Part shown: positions 1 through 7,062 of the stretch, piece after piece
Numbering within the stretch: position 1 is the stretch's first letter
Layout of the letters: each line of letters starts with the position of its first letter
NCBI GenBank assembly: GCA_937893125.1
Contig: CALBHW010000049.1
Span: 1 to 34,410 of the forward strand
Source: an uncultured Clostridia bacterium
GTDB taxonomy: Bacteria; Bacillota; Clostridia; Christensenellales; UBA1242
DNA length: 34,410 nucleotides
Reading direction: 5' to 3'
Made by a program: the position numbers and the translations under genes
The notes under the pieces: generated by a model
Told to the model about the DNA's origin: nothing
The model's input: only the letters and a program-made list of their open reading frames with translations
Database searches by the model: none

Positions 1-66
1 GTTTGGGTTGAGTTTGGGTTGAGTTTGGGTTGAGTTTGGGTTGAGTTTGGGTTGAGTTTGGGTTGA
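1..66. repeat. 11-bp tandem repeat, six copies
   Basis: Six uninterrupted identical copies of GTTTGGGTTGA run from the first base of the window to the base where the rpsU terminator begins. The array is cut by the window edge, so its true copy number is unknown. There is no spacer between units, so it is not a CRISPR. It lies just outside the terminator of rpsU, in a non-coding position. Confidence 0.95.
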
Positions 67-105
67 ACAAAAAAGATTAGCCAAAACTGGCTAATCTTTT
101 TTGTT
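66..105 (-). terminator. rpsU intrinsic terminator (bidirectional)
   Basis: A perfect 18-bp stem (66-83 with 88-105) closes a four-base AAAC loop. The core of the arm is GATTAGCC and the arms end in six A/T pairs, so a U-tract is present on both strands. It starts four bases beyond the rpsU stop codon. Confidence 0.9.
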
Positions 106-108
106 AAC

Positions 109-285
109 TTATTTAAATTTTTTCTTTCTTGCGTTCTCAGATTTTTTCTTTCTAGCAACAGAAGGTTTTTCAAATGCTTCCTTTTTTCTAAGGTCGCCTA
201 TGATACCGTCTTTTTGACATTTTCTTTTAAATCTCTTGATTGCGCTTTCAAGGCTCTCGTTCTCGCCTACTTTGACAGTTGACAT
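109..285 (-). CDS. rpsU: 30S ribosomal protein S21
   Basis: Ribosomal protein S21 of the small subunit, 58 residues, normal for the family. It begins MSTVKVGENESLESAIKR and has the expected middle section with RFKRQCQKDGI and a very basic tail ending in RKKKFK. The ATG follows a strong GGGGG-type Shine-Dalgarno site. The gene has its own promoter at 325-353 and terminator at 66-105, so it is probably a single-gene transcript although mtaB lies upstream on the same strand. S21 next to mtaB/rsmE is a common order in Firmicutes. Identification is secure from sequence alone. Confidence 0.96.
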   Translation of the reverse strand: MSTVKVGENESLESAIKRFKRKCQKDGIIGDLRKKEAFEKPSVARKKKSENARKKKFK

Positions 286-324
286 TATTTCACCCCCTTT
301 TCTTGCTAGATGTTACTGGCATAA

Positions 325-353
325 AGTTTACAATATCGTTTTTGTTTTGTCAA
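325..353 (-). promoter_or_regulatory. rpsU promoter
   Basis: Reading the minus strand, a perfect -35 box TTGACA (348-353) is followed after 17 bases by the -10 box TAAACT (325-330). The expected start of transcription is about 30 bases upstream of the rpsU ATG. Confidence 0.75.
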
Positions 354-453
354 GAGTTTTGATGATTTTTTATGCACTCGCCCTTAAAAAAGCATACAGC
401 ATCTTATTTTTTCTCTAAAATCATATTCAATTGACATTTTTTTATGCAACAAT

Positions 454-487
454 TAAAAATAAAAATTTAGTTAAGCATTTATTTTTA
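454..487 (-). terminator. possible weak mtaB terminator
   Basis: A 10-bp inverted repeat made only of A/T pairs (454-463 with 478-487) lies about 30 bases downstream of mtaB. It has no GC clamp, so termination would be weak at best. Confidence 0.3.
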
Positions 488-515
488 GTTTAAGAAAATA
501 AACATAGTTTTTTTA

Positions 516-1766
516 CTAAACAATTTCTTCGCATAAAAGACCGTCACCAAACAGCGAAACCGCTTTAACTTTTACCATATCACCTTCGTTATAATTCCCA
601 GTCAAATAACACTTTACGTAATTTTCACTAAATCCGCACGCTTTGCCGTTTTTGTGGTCACTTTCTATAAGAACATTATATATGTTGCCTATGCAACTTT
701 CGCGATAATTTAGGTTCAATTTTTCCCTAATTTCTTCAAGGCGTTTTTCGCGTTGTTTGACAACCGCGCCGTTTAACTGTTTTAAGTGCGAAACACGCGT
801 TCCCGGTCTTGACGAGTAAGCAAAATAGTGAATGTCGCTAAATTTTACAATTTTGACAAAATTGAGGGTTTTTTCGAAATCCGCGTCGTTTTCGGTTGGA
901 AAACCGACGATAATATCGGTTGTTATGCAAGGGTTGTTAAAGTAGCTTTCTATCATTCTAACCTTTCCGAGATAGACAGATGTTGTGTAATGCCTATTCA
1001 TATCTTGCAAAACCTTATCACACCCACTTTGAAGAGAAAGGTGAAAATGTGGGCAGAAATTTTTAGCGACTTTTATCGCATCCAAAAACTCGTGAGTTAT
1101 GATTCCAACTTCCATTGAACTTAGCCTAACTCTACAAGGCAAGTCTTTTAAAGCCAAAATAACCTGCGCCAACGCGGGCTTGCCGTTTATTTTGTAGTCC
1201 GAAACGTTGATGCCTGTCAAAACAATTTCCTTGCAAGTTTTTGAAAGCGCTTTTGCTTCTTTTACAATACTTTGCAAATCTCTTGACCTACTGCGCCCCC
1301 TAACATAAGGAATAAGGCAATAAGAACAAAAGTTGTTGCAACCATCTTGAATTTTGACATAGCCACGAGTTCTTACATTTGTTGCAAAAAAATCATCTTC
1401 GTAGTCAGCTCCCACTTCTTCGACCAGGTTACCACTTTGCCCAAAAAGAGCACCTATTTTGCCCTTTTTTGTGTTTCCCAGCACCAATTTTACATTCTCT
1501 TTACCCAAAAATTGTTCGGGGTTGTTTTGTGAGGCACATCCACATATGTAAATTTCAGCATTTGGGTTAACTTTCCTAATTTTAGCCAAAATTTGTCGAC
1601 TTTTTTTCTCGGCTTCACTAGTTACAGCGCAAGTATTAACAATAAAAATGTCACTATTTTCAAGGTCGGTCGTCACTTCGTAGTTCTCTTTTAAGGAGTT
1701 CAAAATCCCGTCCAATTCATATTGATTAACCTTGCAACCAAGGTTTAATAAGCAAACTTTTTTCAT
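516..1766 (-). CDS. mtaB: tRNA t6A37 methylthiotransferase MtaB
   Basis: Radical-SAM enzyme expected to convert N6-threonylcarbamoyladenosine at position 37 of ANN-decoding tRNAs to its 2-methylthio form, using two iron-sulfur clusters. The 416 residues match the family length. The N-terminal methylthiotransferase domain shows its cysteines in NLGCKVNQYE (C11), NTCAVT (C46) and the CGC motif (C75/C77). The radical-SAM cluster motif CNNFCSYC gives C143, C147 and C150, followed by LIPYVRGRSRSR. A TRAM-like beta-rich tail closes the protein. The ATG follows AAAGGAG and overlaps the end of rsmE by four bases, so the two are translationally coupled. The NLGCKVNQYE start favours MtaB over the related MiaB and RimO. 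Confidence 0.95.
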   Translation of the reverse strand: MKKVCLLNLGCKVNQYELDGILNSLKENYEVTTDLENSDIFIVNTCAVTSEAEKKSRQILAKIRKVNPNAEIYICGCASQNNPEQFLGKENVKLVLGNTKKGKIGALFGQSGNLVEEVGADYEDDFFATNVRTRGYVKIQDGCNNFCSYCLIPYVRGRSRSRDLQSIVKEAKALSKTCKEIVLTGINVSDYKINGKPALAQVILALKDLPCRVRLSSMEVGIITHEFLDAIKVAKNFCPHFHLSLQSGCDKVLQDMNRHYTTSVYLGKVRMIESYFNNPCITTDIIVGFPTENDADFEKTLNFVKIVKFSDIHYFAYSSRPGTRVSHLKQLNGAVVKQREKRLEEIREKLNLNYRESCIGNIYNVLIESDHKNGKACGFSENYVKCYLTGNYNEGDMVKVKAVSLFGDGLLCEEIV

Positions 1767-2485
1767 CTTTTCTCCTTTACTAAACTAATGTAACTTGCGA
1801 TTGCAACAGACGCAGTCTCCGTCCTTAAAATCCGCTTTCCAAGCGAAACTGAGTGAGAATTTTTTGACAACTTTTCAATTTCGGCATTTGAAAAACCGCC
1901 CTCGCTTCCCACAATAAATGCAATACTTTTTGCGTCCTTTATTTGATCGTGCAAACTATCGATCGTAACCGTCCCTTCGTTTTCATTTGCAAAAAGAACA
2001 AGGTCAAATTCACTAAAATCAGCATCTTTTAAATTAGTTGTTGGCGCGATTTTAAGGAGCGCCGTCCTATTGCATTGTTTGCACGCACTAACTACTATTT
2101 TATTTAGCCTATCCAACTTATTTGGGTTATCCTTTGCGATACAAAATTGCGTTTTTATGGGTCTTATTTCGCTCACGCCAAGTTCGGTCAATTTTTGCGC
2201 AATAAATTCAAGTTTATCAAGTTTTGGCAATGCTTGATAAAGAACTATTCTATCCGTTGGGTTCGATAGGCAACTTTGCTCGCCTAAAACTTTGAGAGTT
2301 GCATAATGTTTTGTAATTTCCACAATTTCACAGTCGTAAAAAGGTGAAGCGTCATAAAAGCACTTAACCTTATCCCCCACCCCTGCTCTTAAAACCTTAC
2401 TTAAATGCAAAAATTCGTCGCCAGTTAGCGAAATTTGGTCGTTTACAATGTCATCTTTTTTAATAAAAAAGCAATTTTCTCTCAT
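1763..2485 (-). CDS. rsmE: 16S rRNA m3U1498 methyltransferase RsmE
   Basis: SPOUT-class methyltransferase that methylates N3 of U1498 in 16S rRNA with S-adenosylmethionine. The 240-residue length is typical. An N-terminal PUA-like domain covers roughly residues 1-70. The C-terminal SPOUT knot is marked by FIVGSEGGFSNAEIE and SLGKRILRTETASVAI, the family's cofactor-binding signature. The gene is first of a two-gene unit with mtaB. In many Firmicutes prmA lies between dnaJ and rsmE; here it is absent and a 562-bp non-coding stretch takes its place. The SD-like GGAG sits only two bases from the ATG and the predicted transcription start falls at or near the ATG, so the leader may be extremely short. 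Confidence 0.95.
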   Translation of the reverse strand: MRENCFFIKKDDIVNDQISLTGDEFLHLSKVLRAGVGDKVKCFYDASPFYDCEIVEITKHYATLKVLGEQSCLSNPTDRIVLYQALPKLDKLEFIAQKLTELGVSEIRPIKTQFCIAKDNPNKLDRLNKIVVSACKQCNRTALLKIAPTTNLKDADFSEFDLVLFANENEGTVTIDSLHDQIKDAKSIAFIVGSEGGFSNAEIEKLSKNSHSVSLGKRILRTETASVAIASYISLVKEKR

Positions 2486-2491
2486 TGCTCC

Positions 2492-2521
2492 ATTCTAGCA
2501 AAAAAGTGCAAGCATTGTCAA
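2492..2521 (-). promoter_or_regulatory. rsmE-mtaB promoter
   Basis: On the minus strand, TTGACA (2516-2521), an 18-base spacer and TAGAAT (2492-2497). With usual geometry, transcription would begin around 2485, the first base of the rsmE ATG. Confidence 0.65.
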
Positions 2522-2599
2522 TTTATCCTTCTAAAAAAATTGAAGAAATTATCTTTTAAAAAGTTTTTTTAGTTTTTTAAAAAAAGTTATTAAAAAAGG

Positions 2600-2627
2600 T
2601 TGCTTTTATATTTTTTTTATGTATACT
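2600..2627 (+). promoter_or_regulatory. promoter of the small RNA candidate
   Basis: TTGCTT (2600-2605), a 16-base spacer and TATACT (2622-2627) on the plus strand form a good sigma-A promoter. Transcription is expected to start near 2634. No plus-strand gene follows. Confidence 0.65.
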
Positions 2628-2633
2628 AAAAAA

Positions 2634-2777
2634 GGAAATTCACTGGGACTGATGTCTATGAGAGTTTTTTTAAAAAAGGTTTCATAAATATCAGTGTCTT
2701 TCAATCATTCGTGATTGTCAGTCGTGGATTTTCATAGATACAAAAGAGAGCAAACATATGGTTTACTCTTTTTTTTT
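2634..2777 (+). ncRNA. candidate small RNA of unknown family, about 145 nt
   Basis: The stretch is bracketed by a sigma-A promoter and an intrinsic terminator and contains no open frame. It is rich in complementary segments. There is a perfect six-pair hairpin capped by a UUCG loop (CAATCA 2702-2707, TGATTG 2712-2717) and a nine-pair helix between 2653-2661 and 2732-2740. The segment 2647-2653 can pair either with 2690-2695 or with 2718-2723. These pairings cross one another, so the RNA would have to choose between folds or form a pseudoknot. It does not match 6S, SRP RNA, tmRNA or a riboswitch class I can recognise. That it is an RNA gene is an inference from the promoter, terminator and fold. 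Confidence 0.5.
2747..2777 (+). terminator. terminator of the small RNA candidate
   Basis: AGAGCAAAC (2747-2755) pairs with GTTTACTCT (2761-2769) with one C/A mismatch, around a five-base loop, followed by nine T (2769-2777). Confidence 0.7.
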
Positions 2778-2896
2778 ATTTTCTTCGTAAAATTTATTTT
2801 AAAGTTACCAAAAACTATCTGTTTTTATCTATAAAAATTCCTAATCTTTTATTTAATTTGTCTAAGAACTAACCTTTTAAAGGTGCATTTAAGTTT

Positions 2897-2933
2897 AAAA
2901 AATCTCATAGTAAGTTACTCTACTATGAGATTT
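2897..2933 (-). terminator. probable terminator of the dnaK operon
   Basis: A perfect 13-bp stem (2900-2912 with 2921-2933, core CTCATAGTA) with an eight-base loop, flanked by A- and T-runs so that it can act on both strands. It lies about 115 bases downstream of dnaJ and is the first strong hairpin after it. Confidence 0.7.
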
Positions 2934-3047
2934 TTATTTTTAAAGGGAGATTATTTTAAGTTTTAATTTTTGTTAAATTCAATTTTAACATACAATTAAA
3001 ACTTTTTTCTAAAAACGCACAAAATTGTCACAAATTTTTAAATCTGT

Positions 3048-4196
3048 TTACAATTTTGACATTTTGTCGAGATAATTTTTGTATTTTTTGTATTGCGAGT
3101 CGGAAATTGAAAGACTTTCGATGAGTTCTTTGTCCTTTCTACTCATTTCCTTTGGCATTTCAACCCTAACTGTCACAAGCAAGTCGCCATAGCCGTCTCT
3201 TTGAAGGATTTTGACCCCTTTGTTTTTGAGTTTAAAGACTGTGTTTGGTTGAGTTAAGGCTGGAATTGTCAAATCATATGTGCCATCAGCAAGAGGAATT
3301 GTGACTTTTCCACCTAGATACGCTGTCGTGAAAGGAAGAGGAAGTTCAAGATGCAAGTCAAAGCCTTCCCTAGTCAAAATTGGGTGTGGCGCAACCGTAA
3401 CATTTATAATAAGGTCACCGTTTGGACCGCCTTTTCTACTTGCGTTGCCCTTTCCGCGCATTGTTATAATTTGTCCGTCGTTTATGCCCGCTGGGATATC
3501 GACTGTAATCTCCTGATTTGATTTGATTGTCCCTTTTCCACCACATTCAGTACATTTTGTTTTAATAATTTTGCCTGTTGCGTTGCAAGTTTTGCAAGGC
3601 GCGACCGATGACATTCTACCAAAAATGGTGTTTTGAGTGATGTTAACTTGCCCCGTACCTTGGCAATCTGGACAAATAGAATATTCTTTGCCGTCCTTTG
3701 CGCCCGTACCTTGGCACGCTGAGCATTTGTCGGTTTTCACCACTCTAAACGTTTTTTTACATCCAAAAACCGCTTCTTTAAAGGACAAATTTAGGTCAAC
3801 TTCTATGTCTTCACCTGGAACGGACGCAGTAGCGCCACGCCTTGAAGCGCCCCCGCCAAATGACGAAAAGATGTCAAAAATATCTTCAAATCCACCAAAA
3901 TTGCCACCACCAAAGTTGCCACTTGAAAAGCCACCCGAAAAGCCACCATTTCCGCCAAAAAAGTCGTTTGGATTAGACGAGCCAAATTGGTCATAATTTG
4001 CCCTTTTGTTTGGGTCGCCTAAAGTTTCATATGCTTCGTTTATTTCTTTAAACTTGCTTGCACACTCAGCATCATTTGGGTGAAGGTCTGGGTGATATTG
4101 CTTGGCTAGTTTTCTATATGCGGACTTAATTTCGTCTTGACTAGCGTTTTTGTCTACCCCTAATGTTTTATAGAAATCTTTATTGCTATTTGGCAT
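3048..4196 (-). CDS. dnaJ: chaperone DnaJ (Hsp40)
   Basis: Co-chaperone that delivers unfolded protein to DnaK and stimulates its ATPase. The 382 residues are full length. The J domain (about 1-70) carries the essential HPD in KQYHPDLHP. A glycine/phenylalanine-rich linker follows (about 75-120). The zinc domain has four CxxCxGxG-type repeats: CSACQGTG, CPDCQGTG, CKTCNATG and CTECGGKG, the third with A in place of the second G-flanking residue. The C-terminal substrate-binding domains include GDLIINVTVAPHP. The ATG follows AAAAGGAAGGG. It is the last gene of the HrcA-controlled operon but is separated from dnaK by 336 bases holding a large hairpin and a palindrome, so it may be separately tuned. 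Confidence 0.98.
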   Translation of the reverse strand: MPNSNKDFYKTLGVDKNASQDEIKSAYRKLAKQYHPDLHPNDAECASKFKEINEAYETLGDPNKRANYDQFGSSNPNDFFGGNGGFSGGFSSGNFGGGNFGGFEDIFDIFSSFGGGASRRGATASVPGEDIEVDLNLSFKEAVFGCKKTFRVVKTDKCSACQGTGAKDGKEYSICPDCQGTGQVNITQNTIFGRMSSVAPCKTCNATGKIIKTKCTECGGKGTIKSNQEITVDIPAGINDGQIITMRGKGNASRKGGPNGDLIINVTVAPHPILTREGFDLHLELPLPFTTAYLGGKVTIPLADGTYDLTIPALTQPNTVFKLKNKGVKILQRDGYGDLLVTVRVEMPKEMSRKDKELIESLSISDSQYKKYKNYLDKMSKL

Positions 4197-4250
4197 TTTG
4201 CCCTTCCTTTTAATAATTTTTTATGAATAAAAAGTAGTTTCGCACACAAA

Positions 4251-4272
4251 TATAACTACAAGTGTAGTTATA
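4251..4272. promoter_or_regulatory. palindromic operator-like site upstream of dnaJ
   Basis: TATAACTACA is followed after the two bases AG by its exact reverse complement, giving ten pairs with a two-base centre. Such a short centre suits a protein-binding site better than an RNA hairpin. It is about 55 bases upstream of the dnaJ ATG. It does not match CIRCE or the CtsR heptad. The binding protein is unknown. Confidence 0.5.
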
Positions 4273-4352
4273 ATATTTATAACCTATTAAAAATTGTATA
4301 TAGTTGGTGCGGGTTTAAAAGGTTTTGTCTAAAAAATCCTAAAGCGGGCGCT

Positions 4353-4397
4353 GGGGGCAAAAACTTGGATGACTTTACCTTCCAAATTTTTGCCCCC
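4353..4397 (-). other. GC-rich hairpin between dnaK and dnaJ
   Basis: Seventeen paired bases (4353-4369 with 4381-4397) enclose an 11-base loop; the only mismatch becomes a G-U pair in the minus-strand transcript. The stem begins with five G-C pairs (GGGGGC). A T-tract on the minus strand lies about 15 bases past the stem, too far for a classic terminator. It could be an attenuating or mRNA-processing hairpin between dnaK and dnaJ, or a copy of a palindromic genomic repeat. Confidence 0.6.
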
Positions 4398-4532
4398 GCC
4401 ACAAGCCCCTAACCCGATTAAGTTTTTAAATTTTTAATTACTAAGTCAACTTTTTTAATAAAAGAATATCTATCGCATAAACCGATTAACTTAAAATCAA
4501 TTTTTAATAACTACAAAATAAGCAAAATTAAA

Positions 4533-6365
4533 TTACTTTTTATCTTTATCGTCAATGATTATTTCGTCATCTCCGTCTTTTTTGTCGTCATCTTTCTTTT
4601 CTTTATTCTTTTCCGCTTCTCTTTCTTTCGACGCTTCGACATAAAGTTTTGAAATGACGCTACTTGAAGTTGAAGTCAAATCTTCAAGTGCTTTTTTAAT
4701 TTGTTCGACATCGTCGGTGTCAATTTTTTTCTTACACTCTTCAATTGCATTTGTAAGACTTGTTTTTTCTTCTTCGGACAATTTTTCGCCGTTTTCTTTG
4801 AGCAATTTTTCAAGGCTGTTAATCATATTTTCAGCGTTGTTCTTTTGTTCAAAAAGTTCTTTCTTTTTCTTGTCCTCGTCAGCAAATTTTTCAGCTTCTT
4901 TAATTGCTTCGTCAATATCTTTTTCGGAAAGGTTGGACGAAGAAGTAATTGTTATACTTTGTTCCTTGTTTGTTCCAAGGTCCTTTGCTGAAACATGGAC
5001 AATACCATTTGCGTCGATATCAAATGTAACTTCAATTTGTGGAATTCCGCGTGGTGCAGGTGGAATATCGGTCAAACTAAATCTACCAAGAGTTTTATTA
5101 TCTTTTGCGAACTCTCTTTCGCCTTGCAAAACGTGAATATCAACACCTGGTTGGTTATCAGTAGCAGTCGAGAAAATTTGAGATTTCTTAGTAGGAATTG
5201 TTGTATTTCTTTCAATAAGTTTTGTGAAAATTCCGCCCAAAGTTTCAATACCGAGTGAAAGTGGAGTGACATCAAGAAGCAAAACATCCTTTACTTCGCC
5301 AGCCAAAACGCCACCTTGAATTGCAGCACCCATAGCAACGCATTCGTCTGGGTTAATGCCTTTAAATGGGTCTTTTCCTGTAATTTTCTTTACTTCGTCA
5401 ACGACTGCTGGAATACGAGTTGAACCACCAACCAAAATAACCTTATCAATTTGGTCAAGTGTAAGTTTACTATCTTTAAGTGCTCTAGTAACCGCTTGTG
5501 AAGTTTTTTCGACAAGGTCGGAAGTAATTGCATTAAATTTTGCTCTTGTCAAATCATATTCGAAGTGCTTTGGTCCTGTTGCGTCAGCCGTGATAAATGG
5601 CAAGTTGATTGTAGTTTTCATAACGCTTGAAAGGTCGATTTTTGCCTTTTCGCTTGCTTCTTTAATTCTTTGCATTGCAAGTTTATCTTTTGACAAATCA
5701 ATACCTTCTTTGTTCTTAAACTCGCTGACAATAAGGTCCATAATTCTCTTATCAAAGTCGTCGCCACCAAGTCTATTGTCGCCTGCTGTTGCGATAACTT
5801 CGAAAACACCATCACCGATTTCAAGAATACTGACATCGAATGTTCCGCCACCAAGGTCGTAAACCAAAATCTTTTGGTTCTTGTTTTCCGCTTTATTAAG
5901 CCCATATGCAAGAGCCGCTGCCGTTGGTTCGTTTATAATACGAAGAACATCAAGCCCCGCAATTTTGCCTGCGTCCTTTGTCGCTTGTCTTTGGCTATCA
6001 GTAAAGTATGCTGGTACTGTAATGACCGCTTGAGTAACCTTCGAACCAAGATAACTTTCAGCATCTTGTTTAAGTTTTTGCAAAATCATAGCAGAAATCT
6101 CTTGAGGAGAAAATTCCTTGCCGTCGATTTTTACTCTGTAATCACTACCCATTTCCCTTTTGATTGAAAGAACAGTGTTGTCTGGGTTGGCAACCGCTTG
6201 ACGCTTTGCAACTTGCCCAACAAGCCTTTCCCCTTTAGAAAATGCTACAACCGAAGGAGTCGTACGCTCGCCTTCCGCATTTGGAATGACGACTGGTGTG
6301 TTTCCTTCCATAACCGCCACACATGAATTTGTTGTTCCTAAATCTATACCTATTACTTTTGACAT
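4533..6365 (-). CDS. dnaK: chaperone DnaK (Hsp70)
   Basis: ATP-driven chaperone that binds unfolded segments, working with DnaJ and the exchange factor GrpE. It has 610 residues, normal for Gram-positive DnaK, which lacks the extra loop of the E. coli type. The nucleotide-binding domain starts GIDLGTTNSCVAVMEG and contains IINEPTAAALAYG, YDLGGGTFDVSIL and VGGSTRIPAV. The linker DVLLLDVTPLSLGIET leads into the substrate-binding domain with its helical lid and an acidic/lysine-rich tail ending EIIIDDKDKK. The ATG follows AAAAGGAGAT. It stands third in the operon after hrcA and grpE, 136 bases after grpE. No anomaly is seen. Confidence 0.99.
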   Translation of the reverse strand: MSKVIGIDLGTTNSCVAVMEGNTPVVIPNAEGERTTPSVVAFSKGERLVGQVAKRQAVANPDNTVLSIKREMGSDYRVKIDGKEFSPQEISAMILQKLKQDAESYLGSKVTQAVITVPAYFTDSQRQATKDAGKIAGLDVLRIINEPTAAALAYGLNKAENKNQKILVYDLGGGTFDVSILEIGDGVFEVIATAGDNRLGGDDFDKRIMDLIVSEFKNKEGIDLSKDKLAMQRIKEASEKAKIDLSSVMKTTINLPFITADATGPKHFEYDLTRAKFNAITSDLVEKTSQAVTRALKDSKLTLDQIDKVILVGGSTRIPAVVDEVKKITGKDPFKGINPDECVAMGAAIQGGVLAGEVKDVLLLDVTPLSLGIETLGGIFTKLIERNTTIPTKKSQIFSTATDNQPGVDIHVLQGEREFAKDNKTLGRFSLTDIPPAPRGIPQIEVTFDIDANGIVHVSAKDLGTNKEQSITITSSSNLSEKDIDEAIKEAEKFADEDKKKKELFEQKNNAENMINSLEKLLKENGEKLSEEEKTSLTNAIEECKKKIDTDDVEQIKKALEDLTSTSSSVISKLYVEASKEREAEKNKEKKDDDKKDGDDEIIIDDKDKK

Positions 6366-6501
6366 TTTAATTATCTCCTTTTATTTTACTGTCTAAGTAG
6401 TTATTTTTATATTGTTGTTATAGGTTTTAAAATAGTTTTCACTACTTTTTCCCCTAAACACGCCCTTAACCTTTTTAACAAAAAGTCAAAAACCAAAAAA
6501 A

Positions 6502-7062
6502 TTATTTTGCCACCACGACTTGGCTAAATTTTATAACCTTGTCACCCAAAGTGTAGCCCGCTTCAATTTCTTCAATCACCGTTCCCGCTTTGTGGTTGGC
6601 GTCTGAAATTGATAATACCGCATTGTGGAAATTTGGGTCAAACTTCTTGCCTACGCACTCGATTTTGTTAACATTAAGTTTTTTTAACGCTTCCAAAACA
6701 CCTTTTTCAATCATATTGACGCCGTCAAGCGTATTTTTGTCTTTGATTGTTTTTTTCGCCTTTTTAAAGGTGTCAAGTGTCGGCAAAATTGTTTCTAATG
6801 CCTTAATCATTCCGTCTGACTTCGCAGAGTCAATCTCTTGTCTGCTCCGTTTTCTGTAATTTTCTAGGTCGCGCTCCAAATCTTTATAGTCGTTTATAAC
6901 CTTCGCCATTTGAAGTTTTATCCCGTCATACTCCGCTTGTGATAAAGTAACTTGTTTTAACTCTTCTTTTGCTTCGTTTTCAGGCTCAACTTTTTGTTTC
7001 TCCCGCTCGACTTTTTCTTTTTCGGAATTAGAATTTAAGTTATTTGTCTTTTTTTCTTCCAT
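6502..7062 (-). CDS. grpE: nucleotide exchange factor GrpE
   Basis: Dimeric exchange factor that releases ADP from DnaK. It has 186 residues. The first 50 or so are charged and likely disordered; a long coiled coil follows (about 55-110, with YKDLERDLENYRKRSRQE). The C-terminal beta domain carries FDPNFHNAVL and ends with the family signature in GYTLGDKVIKFSQVVVAK. The ATG lies 23 bases inside the hrcA frame and follows a GGGGGA site, so its translation is coupled to that of hrcA. Position between hrcA and dnaK is the standard order in Firmicutes. Confidence 0.97.
   Translation of the reverse strand: MEEKKTNNLNSNSEKEKVEREKQKVEPENEAKEELKQVTLSQAEYDGIKLQMAKVINDYKDLERDLENYRKRSRQEIDSAKSDGMIKALETILPTLDTFKKAKKTIKDKNTLDGVNMIEKGVLEALKKLNVNKIECVGKKFDPNFHNAVLSISDANHKAGTVIEEIEAGYTLGDKVIKFSQVVVAK

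Larger units (their letters stand above)
2486..3047. other. gene-free stretch between rsmE and dnaJ
   Basis: 562 bases with no credible protein gene. It holds the rsmE promoter, a plus-strand promoter, small RNA candidate and terminator (2600-2777), and a hairpin that probably ends the dnaJ transcript (2897-2933). The remaining DNA (2780-2895 and 2935-3047) is very AT-rich and I see nothing further in it. Confidence 0.8.
4197..4532. other. gene-free stretch between dnaK and dnaJ
   Basis: 336 bases without a protein gene inside the heat-shock operon. It contains a palindrome just upstream of dnaJ (4251-4272) and a GC-rich 17-bp hairpin (4353-4397). The flanks of the hairpin (AAGCGGGCGC and GCCACAAGCCCCTAACCCG) are also much richer in GC than the surroundings. 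Confidence 0.8.

Noticed and set aside
1..66. CRISPR array
   Set aside because: Units of 11 bases follow one another without spacers and no cas gene is present. The same holds for 13986-14024.
236..418. 60-residue plus-strand frame
   Set aside because: It overlaps the start and promoter of rpsU on the other strand and has no ribosome binding site.
2634..2777. 6S RNA or SRP RNA
   Set aside because: Ends do not pair into the long closed rod with central bubble of 6S RNA, and the SRP core motif with its GGAA loop is missing.
3637..3996. 119-residue plus-strand frame opposite dnaJ
   Set aside because: It is the reverse of the glycine-rich and zinc-finger part of dnaJ, with a proline/lysine pattern caused by complementing glycine codons.
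4251..4272. Second operator for the XRE regulator at 33067
   Set aside because: Both sites are palindromes built from similar letters, but the half-sites run in opposite order (AACTACA/TGTAGTT versus AGTTGTA/TACAACT) and do not align.
4654..5862. Long plus-strand open frames opposite dnaK (4654-5136 and 5356-5862)
   Set aside because: They run antisense through a certain dnaK gene, have no ribosome binding site and give low-complexity serine/leucine/phenylalanine-rich products.
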